The notes: generated by a model from the letters alone, not told the origin. 64,000 nucleotides of DNA from Crossiella equi (GCF_017876755.1 NZ_JAGIOO010000001.1:7983786-8047785); one strand, 5' to 3'. Positions 35,301 to 43,008 are shown, numbered from the stretch's first letter. Numbers and translations are program-made.

Positions 35301-35721
35301 CGGTGGCCGGGAAGCTGATCGTGACCGCGTTGCCCGAGGCCGGGTCGAAGCGGCGTTCGGCTGAGGCGGCCAGGGTGGTGAAGCTGTCGCCGTTGTCGCT
35401 GGCCTGCACGCTCAGCGTCTGCGTGCGCGCCTCCCAGGAGCCGGGCACCTTGAGCACGGCCTGCTCCACGCGGGCACCCGTGCCCAGGTCGAGCTGGACC
35501 CACTGCGGGAAGGCGTTGTTCGGGCTCTCCCAGTAGGTGGCGGGATTGCCGTCGTTGACGTGGGCGGCGGGGAAGCCGCCGTTGGCGCCGCTGGTGCTGA
35601 CCGCCTTGCCGAGGGCGAGGTTGGGTCCGGCGGCGAAGGCCGCGGTCGGGGACAGGCCTAACGCGGCGAGGGCGGCTGTCAGGAGGCCGCCGACCAGCCG
35701 CAGGCCGATCTTGCGAGTCAT
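32374..35721 (-). CDS. Exported multi-domain glycanase, GH87-like (alpha-1,3-glucanase/mycodextranase type)
   Basis: 1115 residues. Signal peptide 1-31. Then two discoidin/F5-8C domains (about 33-167 and 176-311, each with the HVNDGNPATYW-type block), two CARDB adhesion domains (about 318-423 and 429-533), a CBM6/35-like domain (about 540-700, YTSYEAEAG start) and a right-handed beta-helix catalytic domain (about 710-1110, SITDYGAVPNDNVDDADAIQRAV). Three aspartates line up on neighbouring coils: D898 in YADGIN and D921/D922 in TGDDAL, the spacing and context expected for GH87 inverting enzymes. It would bind and cut alpha-1,3-glucan of fungal walls or biofilm. ATG 35721 has a GAGGA ribosome-binding site; a longer frame upstream lacks one. 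GH87 is my best guess; another pectate-lyase-like GH/PL family is possible. Confidence 0.75.
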   Translation of the reverse strand: MTRKIGLRLVGGLLTAALAALGLSPTAAFAAGPNLALGKAVSTSGANGGFPAAHVNDGNPATYWESPNNAFPQWVQLDLGTGARVEQAVLKVPGSWEARTQTLSVQASDNGDSFTTLAASAERRFDPASGNAVTISFPATAARYLRVHLSANTGWPAAQISELEVYGSGGNDPVEADLASGKPVEASSHVFNFVAANANDGNLGTYWEGNGNPANLTVKLGANADLTRVVVKLNPDSAWGPRTQAIEVLGRESTASGFTSLKARADYAFTPSGNQNTVSIPVTGRASDLRLAFAANSGAPGGQVAEVQVFGNAAPTPDLVVGDLSWTPASPSETDAVSVRATVRNAGTVAAAATSVEVKIGGTGAGSAPVGALAPGASATVTVDAGRRAQGEYPVAATVDPANTVAEQNEGNNTATSPNQLVVGQAPGPDLQVTGVTTNPANPAAGQQVGFTVSVHNRGTTQAGASVTRVAVGGSTLSGDTPAIGAGQTAAVTVSGTWTATNGGATLTATADATGAVTETNETNNGFSRGIVVGRGAAVPYTSYEAEAGRYQGEVLRTDPLRTFGHTNFATESSGRSSVRLTQQGQFVEITSVNQANSIVVRNSIPDAAGGGGQEATISLYANDQFVRKLTLSSRHSWLYGSCDDPECLTNRPGGDARRLFDESNALLARSYPAGTRFKLQKDAGDNASFYILDLIDLEEVAPAAAKPAECRSITDYGAVPNDNVDDADAIQRAVTDDQNGVIPCVWIPAGQWRQEKKILTDRRGSGGGYNQVGISNVSVRGAGMWHSQLFSLTEPQNANTINHPHEGNFGFDIDKNTQISDIAIFGSGRIRGGDGNAEGGVALNGRFGTGTKITNVWIEHANVGAWVGRDYSNLPELWGPADGLEFSGMRIRNTYADGINLTNGSHHSRVFNSSFRTTGDDALAVWASTYVKDPSVDIGRDNAFVNNTIQLPWRANGIAVYGGANNRIENNLVYDTMNYPGIMLATDHSPVPFSGQTLIANNGLYRTGGAFWGEAQEFGAITLFAATHSITGVTIRDTEILDSTYDGIQFKGGGGEMPGVTITNVRIDKSNNGAGILAQGSARGSARLTNVQITNSAKGDIVVEPGSGFQVTGG

Positions 35722-35987
35722 GGGGTCCTCGTTCTGTGAGCGCAGACAGGGACGGCGAAGGACCCGGGCAGCCGAGGCGTGCCGGGTTGCGCGAAGGAGG
35801 GGCAAGGGCAGGGCGGCGGCGCAGGTCAGGGGAAACCTGCCGTGAACTTTCCCGTCAAGATGCGCAAGTTGCGCACTTGCAGTCGAGTTCTTGCGTTGGT
35901 GGGCTCAAAGGTTGCAGACTCATGACCGCCACGTCAACGGCTCGGACCGAACGGAGACCTCGGCGCTCAGCTGCGGACACAAAAAAA

Positions 35988-36013
35988 CGCGGAGCCGACG
36001 AATCGGCTCCGCG
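35988..36013 (-). terminator. Intrinsic terminator with T-tract (minus strand)
   Basis: Stem arms of 11 bp (35988-35998 with 36003-36013) and a tetraloop are followed on the minus strand by seven T residues (35987-35981). It is the most textbook intrinsic terminator in the window and ends the TPR gene transcript. Confidence 0.85.
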
Positions 36014-36154
36014 TGGGGTGGACTTCGGGCCCGGGCGGCGATGGCCGCGGACGGCGGGCTCGGGTTCGTCGACTACCGGCTGCCACTGGCGTGGTGTGGC
36101 GCCGGAGGCGACACCCCGCCCCTCGGCTGGTTTGGGTGTTCTCGCGAGGTCACA

Positions 36155-37213
36155 TCAGGAGCGAGAACACCCGCGCGCGGAGCGCGCCAAGGTCACCGCG
36201 GCTCCTGTCAGTTCGGCCAGCAACGCCGCGCTCGCCCGGGTGTGGCGGTGTTCGGCGCCGAGCACCTCCGTGCGCACCGGCAGCAGCTCCCGCAACCGCG
36301 TCACCGCGCTCTCCCGCAGCCCGGCCTGGCTCTCCCAGTACGCCAGCTCGTGCAGGGTGAGCAGTGTGCGCGGGTGCACCGGCCCCTGTACGCGCAGACG
36401 CCGTTCGACCAGCTCGGCCAGCAGTGCCACCGCGCGCTCCGGCTCGCCCGCCAGGCCCTCGAAGCGCGCCAGCTCGTGCAGGGTGGACAGCGTGTGCGGG
36501 CTGTCATCGCCCTGTACGCGGCGGCGGGCCGTGCGCACCGCGCGCAGCTGGAGCACCGCGGTGCGCGGGTCGCCCGACTCGCCGATGCGGCGGGCCAGCT
36601 CGTGCGCGGTGGTCAGGGTGTCGGGGTGGTTGCGGCCCATGGCCCGGCCGCGCAGTGGCAGCAGCTCGCGCAGCAGCGCCACGGCCTCGGCCAGCTGTCC
36701 GGACTCGGCCAGCCAGTAGGCCAGGCGGTGCTGGGTGCGCAGGGTGTCGGGGTGGTCGTGGCCCAGCACCTCACGGCGCGTGGCCAGCAGCGAGCGCGAC
36801 AGCTCCGCGGCCTGCGCCGGGTCACCGGCCTCGCCGGTCCAGTAGGACAGGCTGTGCCAGGCGCGCAGGGTCACCGGGTGCGCCGGGCCCAGGGCGGCGC
36901 GCAGCTGTGGCAGGATCTCGCCGAACTCCCGTGCCGCCCGCACCGGCTGGCCCGCCTCGCCGCACCAGCGCGCCCACAGCTCGCGGGTGAGCAGCACCTC
37001 CAGGCTGGGCACGTCGGCACGGCCCTGGCACTCCAGCAGCAGGGCGTGCAGGGAGGACACCGCCGCCTCCGGCTGGCCCGCCCAGCCCAGTGCCTCGGCC
37101 AGGTCCCGGCGTGCGGCGAACGGGTCGGTTTCAGGCGGGTGCACGGCGTGTGGTCCCTCTCCGTCGAGTGGCCTCGGCCCTTCGTGGCCGAGCGGTCCGA
37201 TGCAGGCTGACAT
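36155..37213 (-). CDS. Tetratricopeptide repeat protein
   Basis: About 352 residues made of repeated helix pairs of about 42-44 residues, each reading like LGxxHPDTLRTxHxLAYWxxESGQxxxAxxLxRxLLxxRxxxLG. At least five such units are visible between residues 60 and 345, the Clr/NB-ARC-associated TPR type. No NB-ARC or other effector domain is present, so this is a stand-alone scaffold. ATG 37213 is chosen because GGGATGGA lies upstream at good spacing; ATG 37237 is an alternative. A strong T-tract terminator follows. Confidence 0.75.
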   Translation of the reverse strand: MSACIGPLGHEGPRPLDGEGPHAVHPPETDPFAARRDLAEALGWAGQPEAAVSSLHALLLECQGRADVPSLEVLLTRELWARWCGEAGQPVRAAREFGEILPQLRAALGPAHPVTLRAWHSLSYWTGEAGDPAQAAELSRSLLATRREVLGHDHPDTLRTQHRLAYWLAESGQLAEAVALLRELLPLRGRAMGRNHPDTLTTAHELARRIGESGDPRTAVLQLRAVRTARRRVQGDDSPHTLSTLHELARFEGLAGEPERAVALLAELVERRLRVQGPVHPRTLLTLHELAYWESQAGLRESAVTRLRELLPVRTEVLGAEHRHTRASAALLAELTGAAVTLARSARGCSRS

Positions 37214-38013
37214 TGTTGGTCCATCCCGGTGAAGCATGCATACAGACGGGGCTTCTATCGGATAACGGTGTCCAGGCAACTCACCGTCCACAAAGGACTG
37301 GCGAGCACGGTCGGCAGGGGTGGGACCCTCATGAGTATCAACGATCCGTCCATTTTGCCCGTCTGGGGCTCGCCGTCGAGGCGGCCCTCGTTCCCGGTTG
37401 CCCGTCCTGTGCTGCCGCGTCCGCACCCTGAACATCAATCCGGCTTACCCAGTTGCCCCCGGTTGGCGCAACCCCGCTGTGACGCTCTGGATGGATCCCG
37501 GGGGGCTGACCGGGGGCGCTGGCGGCTGTCCGGAGTGTGCCACTGGGCCACTCGGGGGATCCGGTCCGTGGTGAACGGTCGTCACCCGGGTGGAGCAGCG
37601 TGAGGGTTCACCGGGTAACCCGCCGTACATCGTCCACAGTGGAGGGTTGGCGCCCGGACAGCTCTGGAGACCCGTGGATGGCACTTCCCCGGTGCCGGGT
37701 GCGCCCGCCGTCGTTCGGGCGCGGCACACCCCGCGCCGGAGCCGACCAGTCGCGCGTGCCCGCGTACGGCGTGCCGCGCGGCCCGAGGACCACCTCGGTG
37801 TGGTTCGGCGCCGGTGGAGGTGGTGCCGTCGCGGCTGACCTCGGCGGCGCGTCGGCGCTGAAGGCCAGGTCCCCCGCCCCGGCACGACCGCGCCAGGTGA
37901 GCAGTGGTGAGCAGGTACTGGACAGCCGCTGGTCTGGGGACTGAGCACCCGGTGGCCGCACTCTTTGCCCATCACCGGCCGAGAGGGGCCGGGGCCGACA
38001 CCAGGAGTCAACG
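37214..38013. other. Long intergenic region upstream of the exported trio
   Basis: About 800 bases between divergent genes. ORFs exist in several frames but have biased composition (Pro/Arg/Gly-rich) and no ribosome-binding sites, so I do not call them. The promoters of the TPR gene and of the exported-protein array must lie here, but I cannot assign hexamers with confidence. A CAGGAGT ribosome-binding site precedes 38014. Confidence 0.4.
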
Positions 38014-38520
38014 ATGGGAATTGCGAACAAGCGGATCGCCTCGGCCGTGCTGGGCGCCGCGGTCCTCGGCGGCCTGCTGATCCCCGGCGCCGCGATGGCC
38101 GCCCCGGCGGGCGGCACCGCCGTGCGGTCCCCGGTCGGCATCGCCAGCGCACAGGGCGGCAGCGTGGACATCATCTCCGGCACCGTGGAGACCGGGGCCA
38201 AGATCGCGAAGATCATCATCGACGCGGTGGCGCACGCCCAGAACCGCGAGGGCTACGTCAAGAGCATGGTCGAGGGCACCTTCTACGAGATGGGCCAGCA
38301 CCTCAACGTCCTGGTCATCAAGGACAAGCACCCCAAGCAGGTCAACGTGAACGGCCTGGCCTTCCAGGGCCGCGCCCACGGGGACGGCTACCCGGACTAC
38401 ATGATCTACGCCTTCGAGTCCGGCCACGTGGTCAACCAGGGTGACGGCGGCTACATCAACTGGGGCTTCCGCGGCTGGTTCGACAAGAACGGCAACACCG
38501 TCGACTTCCGCAAGCCCTGA
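38014..38520 (+). CDS. Small exported protein 1 with GDGGY.NW C-terminal motif
   Basis: 168 residues. Signal peptide with a basic start (NKR), hydrophobic core and cleavage around A-M-A-A-P (residue about 30). A variable, polar region (about 31-80) precedes a compact C-terminal domain (about 90-168): LNVLVIKDKHPKQVNVNG, then DYMIYAFESGHVVNQGDGGY, INWGFRGWF and VDFRKP at the very end. No cysteines in the mature part and no catalytic motif recognised. The same C-terminal pattern recurs in the next two genes, which follow at 33 and 27 nt, so the three form one operon of paralogues. Confidence 0.8.
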   Translation: MGIANKRIASAVLGAAVLGGLLIPGAAMAAPAGGTAVRSPVGIASAQGGSVDIISGTVETGAKIAKIIIDAVAHAQNREGYVKSMVEGTFYEMGQHLNVLVIKDKHPKQVNVNGLAFQGRAHGDGYPDYMIYAFESGHVVNQGDGGYINWGFRGWFDKNGNTVDFRKP

Positions 38521-38553
38521 CCCCCCAGCCGAACTCCCGAGGAGACACCACCC

Positions 38554-39024
38554 ATGAAGATCAAGACCATGCTCGCCGCCCTGCCCCTGGCCGCCCTCGC
38601 CCTGCTGGGCGTGGCCGCCTCGCCCGCGCTCGCCGACACCGCCTCGGTGGCCTCGGTCCAGGGCAAGCGGGCCTCCCTGGACGTCAACTTCGACACCGAC
38701 AACATCGGCGTCCGCCTGGGTGACGCGCTCAGCAAGATCAACACCGACAACCGCGACCAGTTCGTGCGCCAGGCCGTGGACAAGGCCTTCGAGGTCGCGG
38801 GCGGCCGGTACAACGTGATGCTGTTCAACCTCTCCGTGGGCTACCAGCGCCAGCTGCAGGGTGAGCACTTCTACGGCGGCGTCAAGTGGGACGGCGTCTA
38901 CTACGGCCTGTGGATCTTCGAGGCCGGGCACTTCGAGAACCTCGGTGACGGTGGCTACATCAACTGGGGCTTCAAGGGCTGGTTCACCAAGAACGTCGGC
39001 AAGGTCGACTTCCGCCGCCCCTGA
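38554..39024 (+). CDS. Small exported protein 2 with GDGGY.NW C-terminal motif
   Basis: 156 residues. Signal peptide (KIK start, A-L-A-D cleavage near 27). The C-terminal domain (about 85-156) parallels protein 1: YNVMLFNLSVGYQRQ, YGLWIFEAGHFENLGDGGY, INWGFKGWF and VDFRRP. It is closer to protein 1 than to protein 3 over the last 40 residues. A GAGGAGA ribosome-binding site precedes ATG 38554. Its function is unknown; the fold is likely a small beta-sandwich or barrel given the alternating aromatic/polar pattern. Confidence 0.8.
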   Translation: MKIKTMLAALPLAALALLGVAASPALADTASVASVQGKRASLDVNFDTDNIGVRLGDALSKINTDNRDQFVRQAVDKAFEVAGGRYNVMLFNLSVGYQRQLQGEHFYGGVKWDGVYYGLWIFEAGHFENLGDGGYINWGFKGWFTKNVGKVDFRRP

Positions 39025-39051
39025 ACGACCCCTCACGACAAGGAGACAACG

Positions 39052-39444
39052 ATGAAGCTGCGCCACCGCCTCGCCGCCCTGGCCGTCACGACCGTCGCCG
39101 CCGCCACCATGATCGGTGGGGTGCTGCCCAGCACCGCCTTCGCCTTCCCCTCCTGCGACCTCAGCGAGAAGGTCAAGGAGCTCCAGGCCTGGGACCACAA
39201 CGGCAAGTACAACATCCTGGTCTGGAAGGACACCGCCGACGGCGGCAAGGACCTCCGCGGCATCGAGCACCAGGGTTCGGAGTGGTTCCACGAGTGCAAG
39301 TTCCTCGGCAAGAGCTCCACCTACCACTGGGCCGTCTTCAAGGAAGGCTGGTTCCTGCACAAGGGCGACGGCGGCTACCGCAACTGGGCCTACTACGGCC
39401 TGGTCACCCGCGAGGGCGAGAAGGTCAACTTCTTCCCCCGGTAG
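39052..39444 (+). CDS. Small exported protein 3 with GDGGY.NW C-terminal motif
   Basis: 130 residues, the shortest of the three. Signal peptide (KLRHR start, A-F-A cleavage near residue 31). The mature part has two cysteines (in PSCDLSEK and HECKFLG) that could form one disulphide, absent from proteins 1 and 2. The shared motif reads WAVFKEGWFLHKGDGGYRNW, followed by YYGLV and VNFFPR. An AAGGAGA ribosome-binding site precedes ATG 39052. Last gene of the exported-protein array. Confidence 0.8.
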   Translation: MKLRHRLAALAVTTVAAATMIGGVLPSTAFAFPSCDLSEKVKELQAWDHNGKYNILVWKDTADGGKDLRGIEHQGSEWFHECKFLGKSSTYHWAVFKEGWFLHKGDGGYRNWAYYGLVTREGEKVNFFPR

Positions 39445-39603
39445 TCCCCCGCAGCGGGGTGTGGCCCACCCGGGCCGCGCCCCGCAGGGGCGTGTGACTG
39501 TCCACAGTGCACAAAACGGACACCATCCGAGAGCGGGCTGTCGGAAAGTGCCCGCGAGTGCGCTTCCCCGGCGTCCTGAGGTCCTCACCGGCCACCGCGA
39601 GGT

Positions 39604-41625
39604 GTGACCGGTGTTTTGCTGTTTCCCGTGAACCGCCCCATCGTGCTGGCCGACCGCCTGCGGGACAAACGCAGGAGCGAGTTCGTCGGCCGCGAAGCCG
39701 AGCTCGCCGAGTTCGCCGCCATGCTCGACGGCGACCCCGGCGCGCCCACCATCCTGTACCTGCACGGTCCCGGCGGGATCGGCAAGTCCACTCTGTTGCG
39801 CAACTACGCGGAACTGGCCCTGGCCCACGGCCGCTCAGTCGTGCAGGTGCGCGGCGGCAGTGTCGGCGCCTCCCCGCAGCGCTTCCTGGACGCGGCGGCC
39901 CCGGTGCTGGAGCAGCCGGACGCGGTGCTGCTGGTCGACTCCTTCGAGGACTGCCAGGAGCTGGCCTCCTGGCTGGAGGAGTCGTTCCTGCCCGAGCTGC
40001 CGGTGACCGCGCTGGTCGTGCTCGCCGGGCGCTACGCCCCCAACCCGCGCTGGGCCGCCGCGCCCGGCTGGGACCAGGTGCTGCGCGTACGGGCGCTGCG
40101 GGACCTGCCCCAGGAGACCGCCGAGGCGCTGCTGGCCGCCCGGGGCGTGCCGGAGGCCCAGCGCGGCGCGGTGCTGCGCTTCGCGGGCGGACACCCCCTG
40201 GCCCTGCGGCTGGCGGCCGGGATCGTGTTGGCGGGTCCCAGGATCAGCGGTCTGGCCGAACAGCTCGTGGTGGACGCCCTGCTTCCCCACCTGCTGGCCG
40301 GGGACGTGCCCAGCGCGGCGCACCGCCGGGCTCTGGAGGTCTGCGCGCGGGCGCACGTGACCACCGAGGCGCTGCTGCGGGCGGTGCTGCCCGAGCACGA
40401 CGCGGCCGAGCTGTTCCAGTGGCTGCGGCACCTGCCCTTCGTCACCACGGACCGCTTCGGCCTGGTGCCGCACGACGTGGTGCGCGAGGTGCTCTCCGCC
40501 GACCTGCGCTGGCGCGACCCGGCCGGGTTCGCCGACCTGCACCGCCGCCTGCGCACCCACCAGCTGGTGCGGGTGCGCGCGGCCACCGCGGCCACCGAGC
40601 TGCGCGAGGTCGCCGCGCTGCGCTTCCTGTACCGGGACAGTGCGTTCAGTGGCAACCACCACCACTGGCGCCAGGAGGGCGAGGTCGTGGAGGCGCCGTG
40701 CCGGGAGCAGGACCGCGAGGCGGTGCTGGAGCTGGCCCGGCGCGACGGCGAGGAGGAGCACGTCGCGTTCTGGCTGCGCCGCCAGCCCGGCGCCTTCCGG
40801 GTCCTCCGCCGCGCGGACACCCAGGAGCTCGTCGGCTTCGCCGCCTGGCTGCGCCTGGTGAACCCGGACGCGGAGGAGCTGGCCGACCCGGTGGTGGCCG
40901 CGGCCTGGCAGCACACCCGCGACACCCGGCCGCTCCGCGAGGGCGAGCACGTGGGCCTGCTGCGGTTCTGGCTGTGCCAGCCCGGCCACGAGAGCGCCGG
41001 CCCGGCCCGGGACATGATCATGTGGCGGGTCTTCGCGGAGTTCCTGCGCGGCGAGCGCCTGGGCTGGAGCTACCTGCTGGCGGGCGCGGGGGAGAACTTC
41101 CGCCGCTGGATGGCCGACAACGACCTGTACCCGGCGGGCGAGCCGCTGGTGGCGGGCGAGCGCACCGCGGCTCTGTACGGCCACGACTGGCGCACCCGCC
41201 CGGTGGAGGCCTGGCTGGAGTCGGCCGACCAGCGCCTGCTGGAGGGCGCCGAGCCGAGCGAGCCCTCGGTGCTGTGCCGGGCGGAGTTTGACGAGGCGGT
41301 CCGCGAGGCCCTGCGCACCCTGCACCGCCCGGACGCCCTGGCGGTGAGCCCGCTGGTGCGCACGCGCCTGCTGTCCCCGCACGAGGGCCGCAAGGCCGAA
41401 CAGGCGTTGCGCGAGGTGCTGACCGGCGCGATCGAGCGCCTGGCCGCGGACCCGCACAGCGGCAAGGCCCACCGCGCCCTGGTGGTCACCTTCGTCACCG
41501 GTACCGCCACCCGCGAGGCCGCCGCCGCCCGCCTGGGCCTGCCCTTCAGCACCTACCGCCGCCACCTGGCCACCGGCCTGGACCGCCTGTGCGACACGCT
41601 CTGGCACGGGGCGAACGCGGCTTAG
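39604..41625 (+). CDS. STAND/AAA-type ATPase with C-terminal HTH-like region
   Basis: 673 residues. After an N-terminal linker, the ATPase begins with FVGREAELAEFAAML and has a Walker A GPGGIGKST (residues 55-63) and Walker B AVLLVDSFED (about 107-116), the arrangement of STAND/NACHT-like regulators. The sensor-like segment RFAGGHPLALRLAAG (near 200) is typical. The middle (about 340-600) is long and unrecognised; the final 40 residues (TREAAAARLGLPFSTYRRHLATG) look like a sigma-factor/LuxR-type HTH. No signal peptide or membrane helix. The start is GTG 39604; GTG 39628 is an alternative. It follows the three exported proteins on the same strand after 159 nt. Confidence 0.75.
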   Translation: MTGVLLFPVNRPIVLADRLRDKRRSEFVGREAELAEFAAMLDGDPGAPTILYLHGPGGIGKSTLLRNYAELALAHGRSVVQVRGGSVGASPQRFLDAAAPVLEQPDAVLLVDSFEDCQELASWLEESFLPELPVTALVVLAGRYAPNPRWAAAPGWDQVLRVRALRDLPQETAEALLAARGVPEAQRGAVLRFAGGHPLALRLAAGIVLAGPRISGLAEQLVVDALLPHLLAGDVPSAAHRRALEVCARAHVTTEALLRAVLPEHDAAELFQWLRHLPFVTTDRFGLVPHDVVREVLSADLRWRDPAGFADLHRRLRTHQLVRVRAATAATELREVAALRFLYRDSAFSGNHHHWRQEGEVVEAPCREQDREAVLELARRDGEEEHVAFWLRRQPGAFRVLRRADTQELVGFAAWLRLVNPDAEELADPVVAAAWQHTRDTRPLREGEHVGLLRFWLCQPGHESAGPARDMIMWRVFAEFLRGERLGWSYLLAGAGENFRRWMADNDLYPAGEPLVAGERTAALYGHDWRTRPVEAWLESADQRLLEGAEPSEPSVLCRAEFDEAVREALRTLHRPDALAVSPLVRTRLLSPHEGRKAEQALREVLTGAIERLAADPHSGKAHRALVVTFVTGTATREAAAARLGLPFSTYRRHLATGLDRLCDTLWHGANAA

Positions 41626-41759
41626 CCTGTGCCCTGCGGGGAAAGGGCGTCGAGCCCCACCACGACCCATCCCACCACCGGCGAGGTCGTCTCCCGGTAC
41701 CCGTCGCACACCGGCGCGGCGTTCTCCGAGGACTTTCTGGGGCCCCGCGACCCGGTACT

Positions 41760-41775
41760 AGTGATCTGCGTCACT
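41760..41775. promoter_or_regulatory. CRP/GlxR-like binding site
   Basis: AGTGA-N6-TCACT is a 16-bp symmetrical match to the actinobacterial Crp-family consensus TGTGA-N6-TCACA. It lies 54 nt upstream of the GTG at 41830. Confidence 0.5.
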
Positions 41776-41829
41776 CACGCGCCAGAATGGCCTGGTTCCC
41801 GGACGGGGGATCTTGGGCGGAGGTACGGC

Positions 41830-42276
41830 GTGGGCGAGTGGACCCCGGAGGACTACCGGGCATTGGGCTGGCAGGTGCGCGCGGGCGCCGAAGGCATGGT
41901 CCTGTGCTTGGACCAGCGCCTGTCCGCCCTGGTCGTACCGCTGCCCCAGGCCGCTGAGCCGTTGCGCGTGCTGGACGCCTCGGGGGCGCACGCCCCGGTG
42001 CTGCGGCTGCCAGCTGGTACGCACGGTCCGGCGGCGCTGGCCTTCCTGGTCGACCCGGACGGCACCCTGGTCGACCTGAGCGGCCTGCACCCCTACCTGC
42101 GTGCGGTTTCCTGGCCGGGCGAGCTGTGCCTGCCGATGTCGAACACCCCGGATGGCCTGTGCTGGCTGCGCCCACCGCGTGCGGGCCAACCCTGGCTGGC
42201 AACCGCGGCCTCGGTGGTCTCGGCGGTCCGGGCCAGCCTCCGGTCCCCGGCCTCGCCGCACCGCGGGCCCGGCTGA
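41830..42276 (+). CDS. Hypothetical protein behind a CRP-like site
   Basis: 148 residues. GTG 41830 is preferred because GCGGAGG ends 6 nt upstream; the frame is open further 5' (to 41629) but without a ribosome-binding site and with unlikely composition. The protein begins GEWTPEDYRALGWQVRAG and has a beta-rich middle (LVVPLPQAAEPLRVLD) and a conserved-looking end (SWPGELCLPMSNTPDGLCWLRPP). It resembles small SMI1/immunity-like or hypothetical actinobacterial proteins but I assign no family. Confidence 0.5.
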   Translation: MGEWTPEDYRALGWQVRAGAEGMVLCLDQRLSALVVPLPQAAEPLRVLDASGAHAPVLRLPAGTHGPAALAFLVDPDGTLVDLSGLHPYLRAVSWPGELCLPMSNTPDGLCWLRPPRAGQPWLATAASVVSAVRASLRSPASPHRGPG

Positions 42277-42313
42277 GCCGCCGGGTGCCGGCGCTCCTCG
42301 CGCGGCGAAACCC

Positions 42314-42335
42314 TTCGAACTTGCTAAGGTTCGAA
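42314..42335. promoter_or_regulatory. Operator of the ArsR gene overlapping its -10
   Basis: TTCGAAC-N8-GTTCGAA (7-bp arms) encloses the hexamer TAAGGT (42325-42330), a TANNNT -10 box. Binding would block transcription of the ArsR gene starting at 42372. Confidence 0.6.
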
Positions 42336-42371
42336 AGTGTTCAACTACCTCGAGTGGGAGCGCGGGCAGCG

Positions 42372-42770
42372 ATGAGCAAGCCGTTGTACCAGCTCAAGGC
42401 GGAGTTCTTCAAAACTCTGGGGCATCCGGCGCGGATCCGGGTGCTGGAACTGCTCAGCCAGCGTGAGCACGCGGTCGCCGAGATGCTGCCGGAGGTCGGG
42501 ATCGAGGCGGCGAACCTGTCGCAGCAACTGGCGGTGCTGCGCCGGGCGGGTCTGGTGAACACGCGCAAGGAAGGGCCCACCGTCTACTACTCGCTGGTCA
42601 GCCCCTTGTGCGCGGACCTGCTCGCCGTCGCGCGCCGGATCCTGACCGGTGTGCTGTCCGGACAGGTCGAGCTGCTGGAGGACCTGCAGGCGCAGGCATC
42701 CCCGTCGGCGACACCCCGGGAGGGTGGGAAGCCCCCGAGGCGTTCCGCCTCGCGCGGCCAGGCGCGGTAA
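42372..42770 (+). CDS. ArsR family regulator
   Basis: 132 residues. The ArsR winged helix is clear: FFKTLGHPARIRVLELLSQREHAVAEMLPEVGIEAANLSQQLAVLRRAGLVNTRKEGPTVYYSL. No metal-binding ELCVCD motif is present, so the ligand is unlikely to be As/Cd in the classical way; members of this subgroup often sit by SulP transporters or sulfur genes. A GGGCAGCG stretch precedes the ATG. The gene is upstream of the two-ORF unit 42859-43766 and the SulP operon, whose promoters share the TTGCA-N6-YGCAA dyad. Confidence 0.88.
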   Translation: MSKPLYQLKAEFFKTLGHPARIRVLELLSQREHAVAEMLPEVGIEAANLSQQLAVLRRAGLVNTRKEGPTVYYSLVSPLCADLLAVARRILTGVLSGQVELLEDLQAQASPSATPREGGKPPRRSASRGQAR

Positions 42771-42822
42771 CCTCGGACGTCGCGGAGGCACCCGAGGCGC
42801 GGGGCCCCAGCTGGACCAATAC

Positions 42823-42838
42823 TTGCAAGTTTACGCAA
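42823..42838. promoter_or_regulatory. TTGCA-N6-CGCAA operator at the 42859 promoter
   Basis: The dyad lies just before the AT-rich -10 region (TAGATT 42844-42849 or TATAGT 42849-42854) that precedes ATG 42859. The same dyad with the same spacing occurs at the SulP-side promoter (45683-45698). Confidence 0.55.
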
Positions 42839-42858
42839 TTGATTAGATTATAGTCTCG

Positions 42859-43008
42859 ATGAGTGGATTTGAGACAGTGTCGCGCCACGAGGTCCACCTG
42901 CGCGGTGTACGGGTGCGGGATCTGCCCGCCATGGCCGCGCGCCACCGGATCCGCGCCGCCGGATGGGTGGACGAAACCATCCGGGTGACCGCCGCGCTCG
43001 GCTCATGA
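42859..43008 (+). CDS. 49-residue ORF coupled to the Rossmann-like gene
   Basis: A short ORF starting ATG 42859 directly after a good AT-rich promoter region and ending TGA 43006-43008, where the next gene's ATG (43005) overlaps it (ATGA). The protein is basic: MSGFETVSRHEVHLRG, then a helical part (DLPAMAARHRIRAAGWVDETIRVTAALGS). The strong promoter geometry and the coupling argue that it is translated. No family recognised. Confidence 0.5.
   Translation: MSGFETVSRHEVHLRGVRVRDLPAMAARHRIRAAGWVDETIRVTAALGS

Noticed and set aside
32350-35364. 1004-codon plus-strand ORF opposite the GH87-like gene
   Set aside because: Antisense shadow; the composition (Gly/Arg/Val/His repeats) is not that of a real protein, while the minus strand has clear domains and a signal peptide.
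37445-38219. Overlapping ORFs of 80-235 codons on both strands before the exported trio
   Set aside because: Pro/Arg/Gly-rich, no ribosome-binding sites, mutually overlapping, and partly antisense to the 38014 gene.
39447-39485. CCCCGC / GCGGGG elements after the third exported gene as a terminator
   Set aside because: Alternative pairings exist, with either a 1-nt loop or a 20-nt loop, so a single clear hairpin is not supported strongly enough to list.
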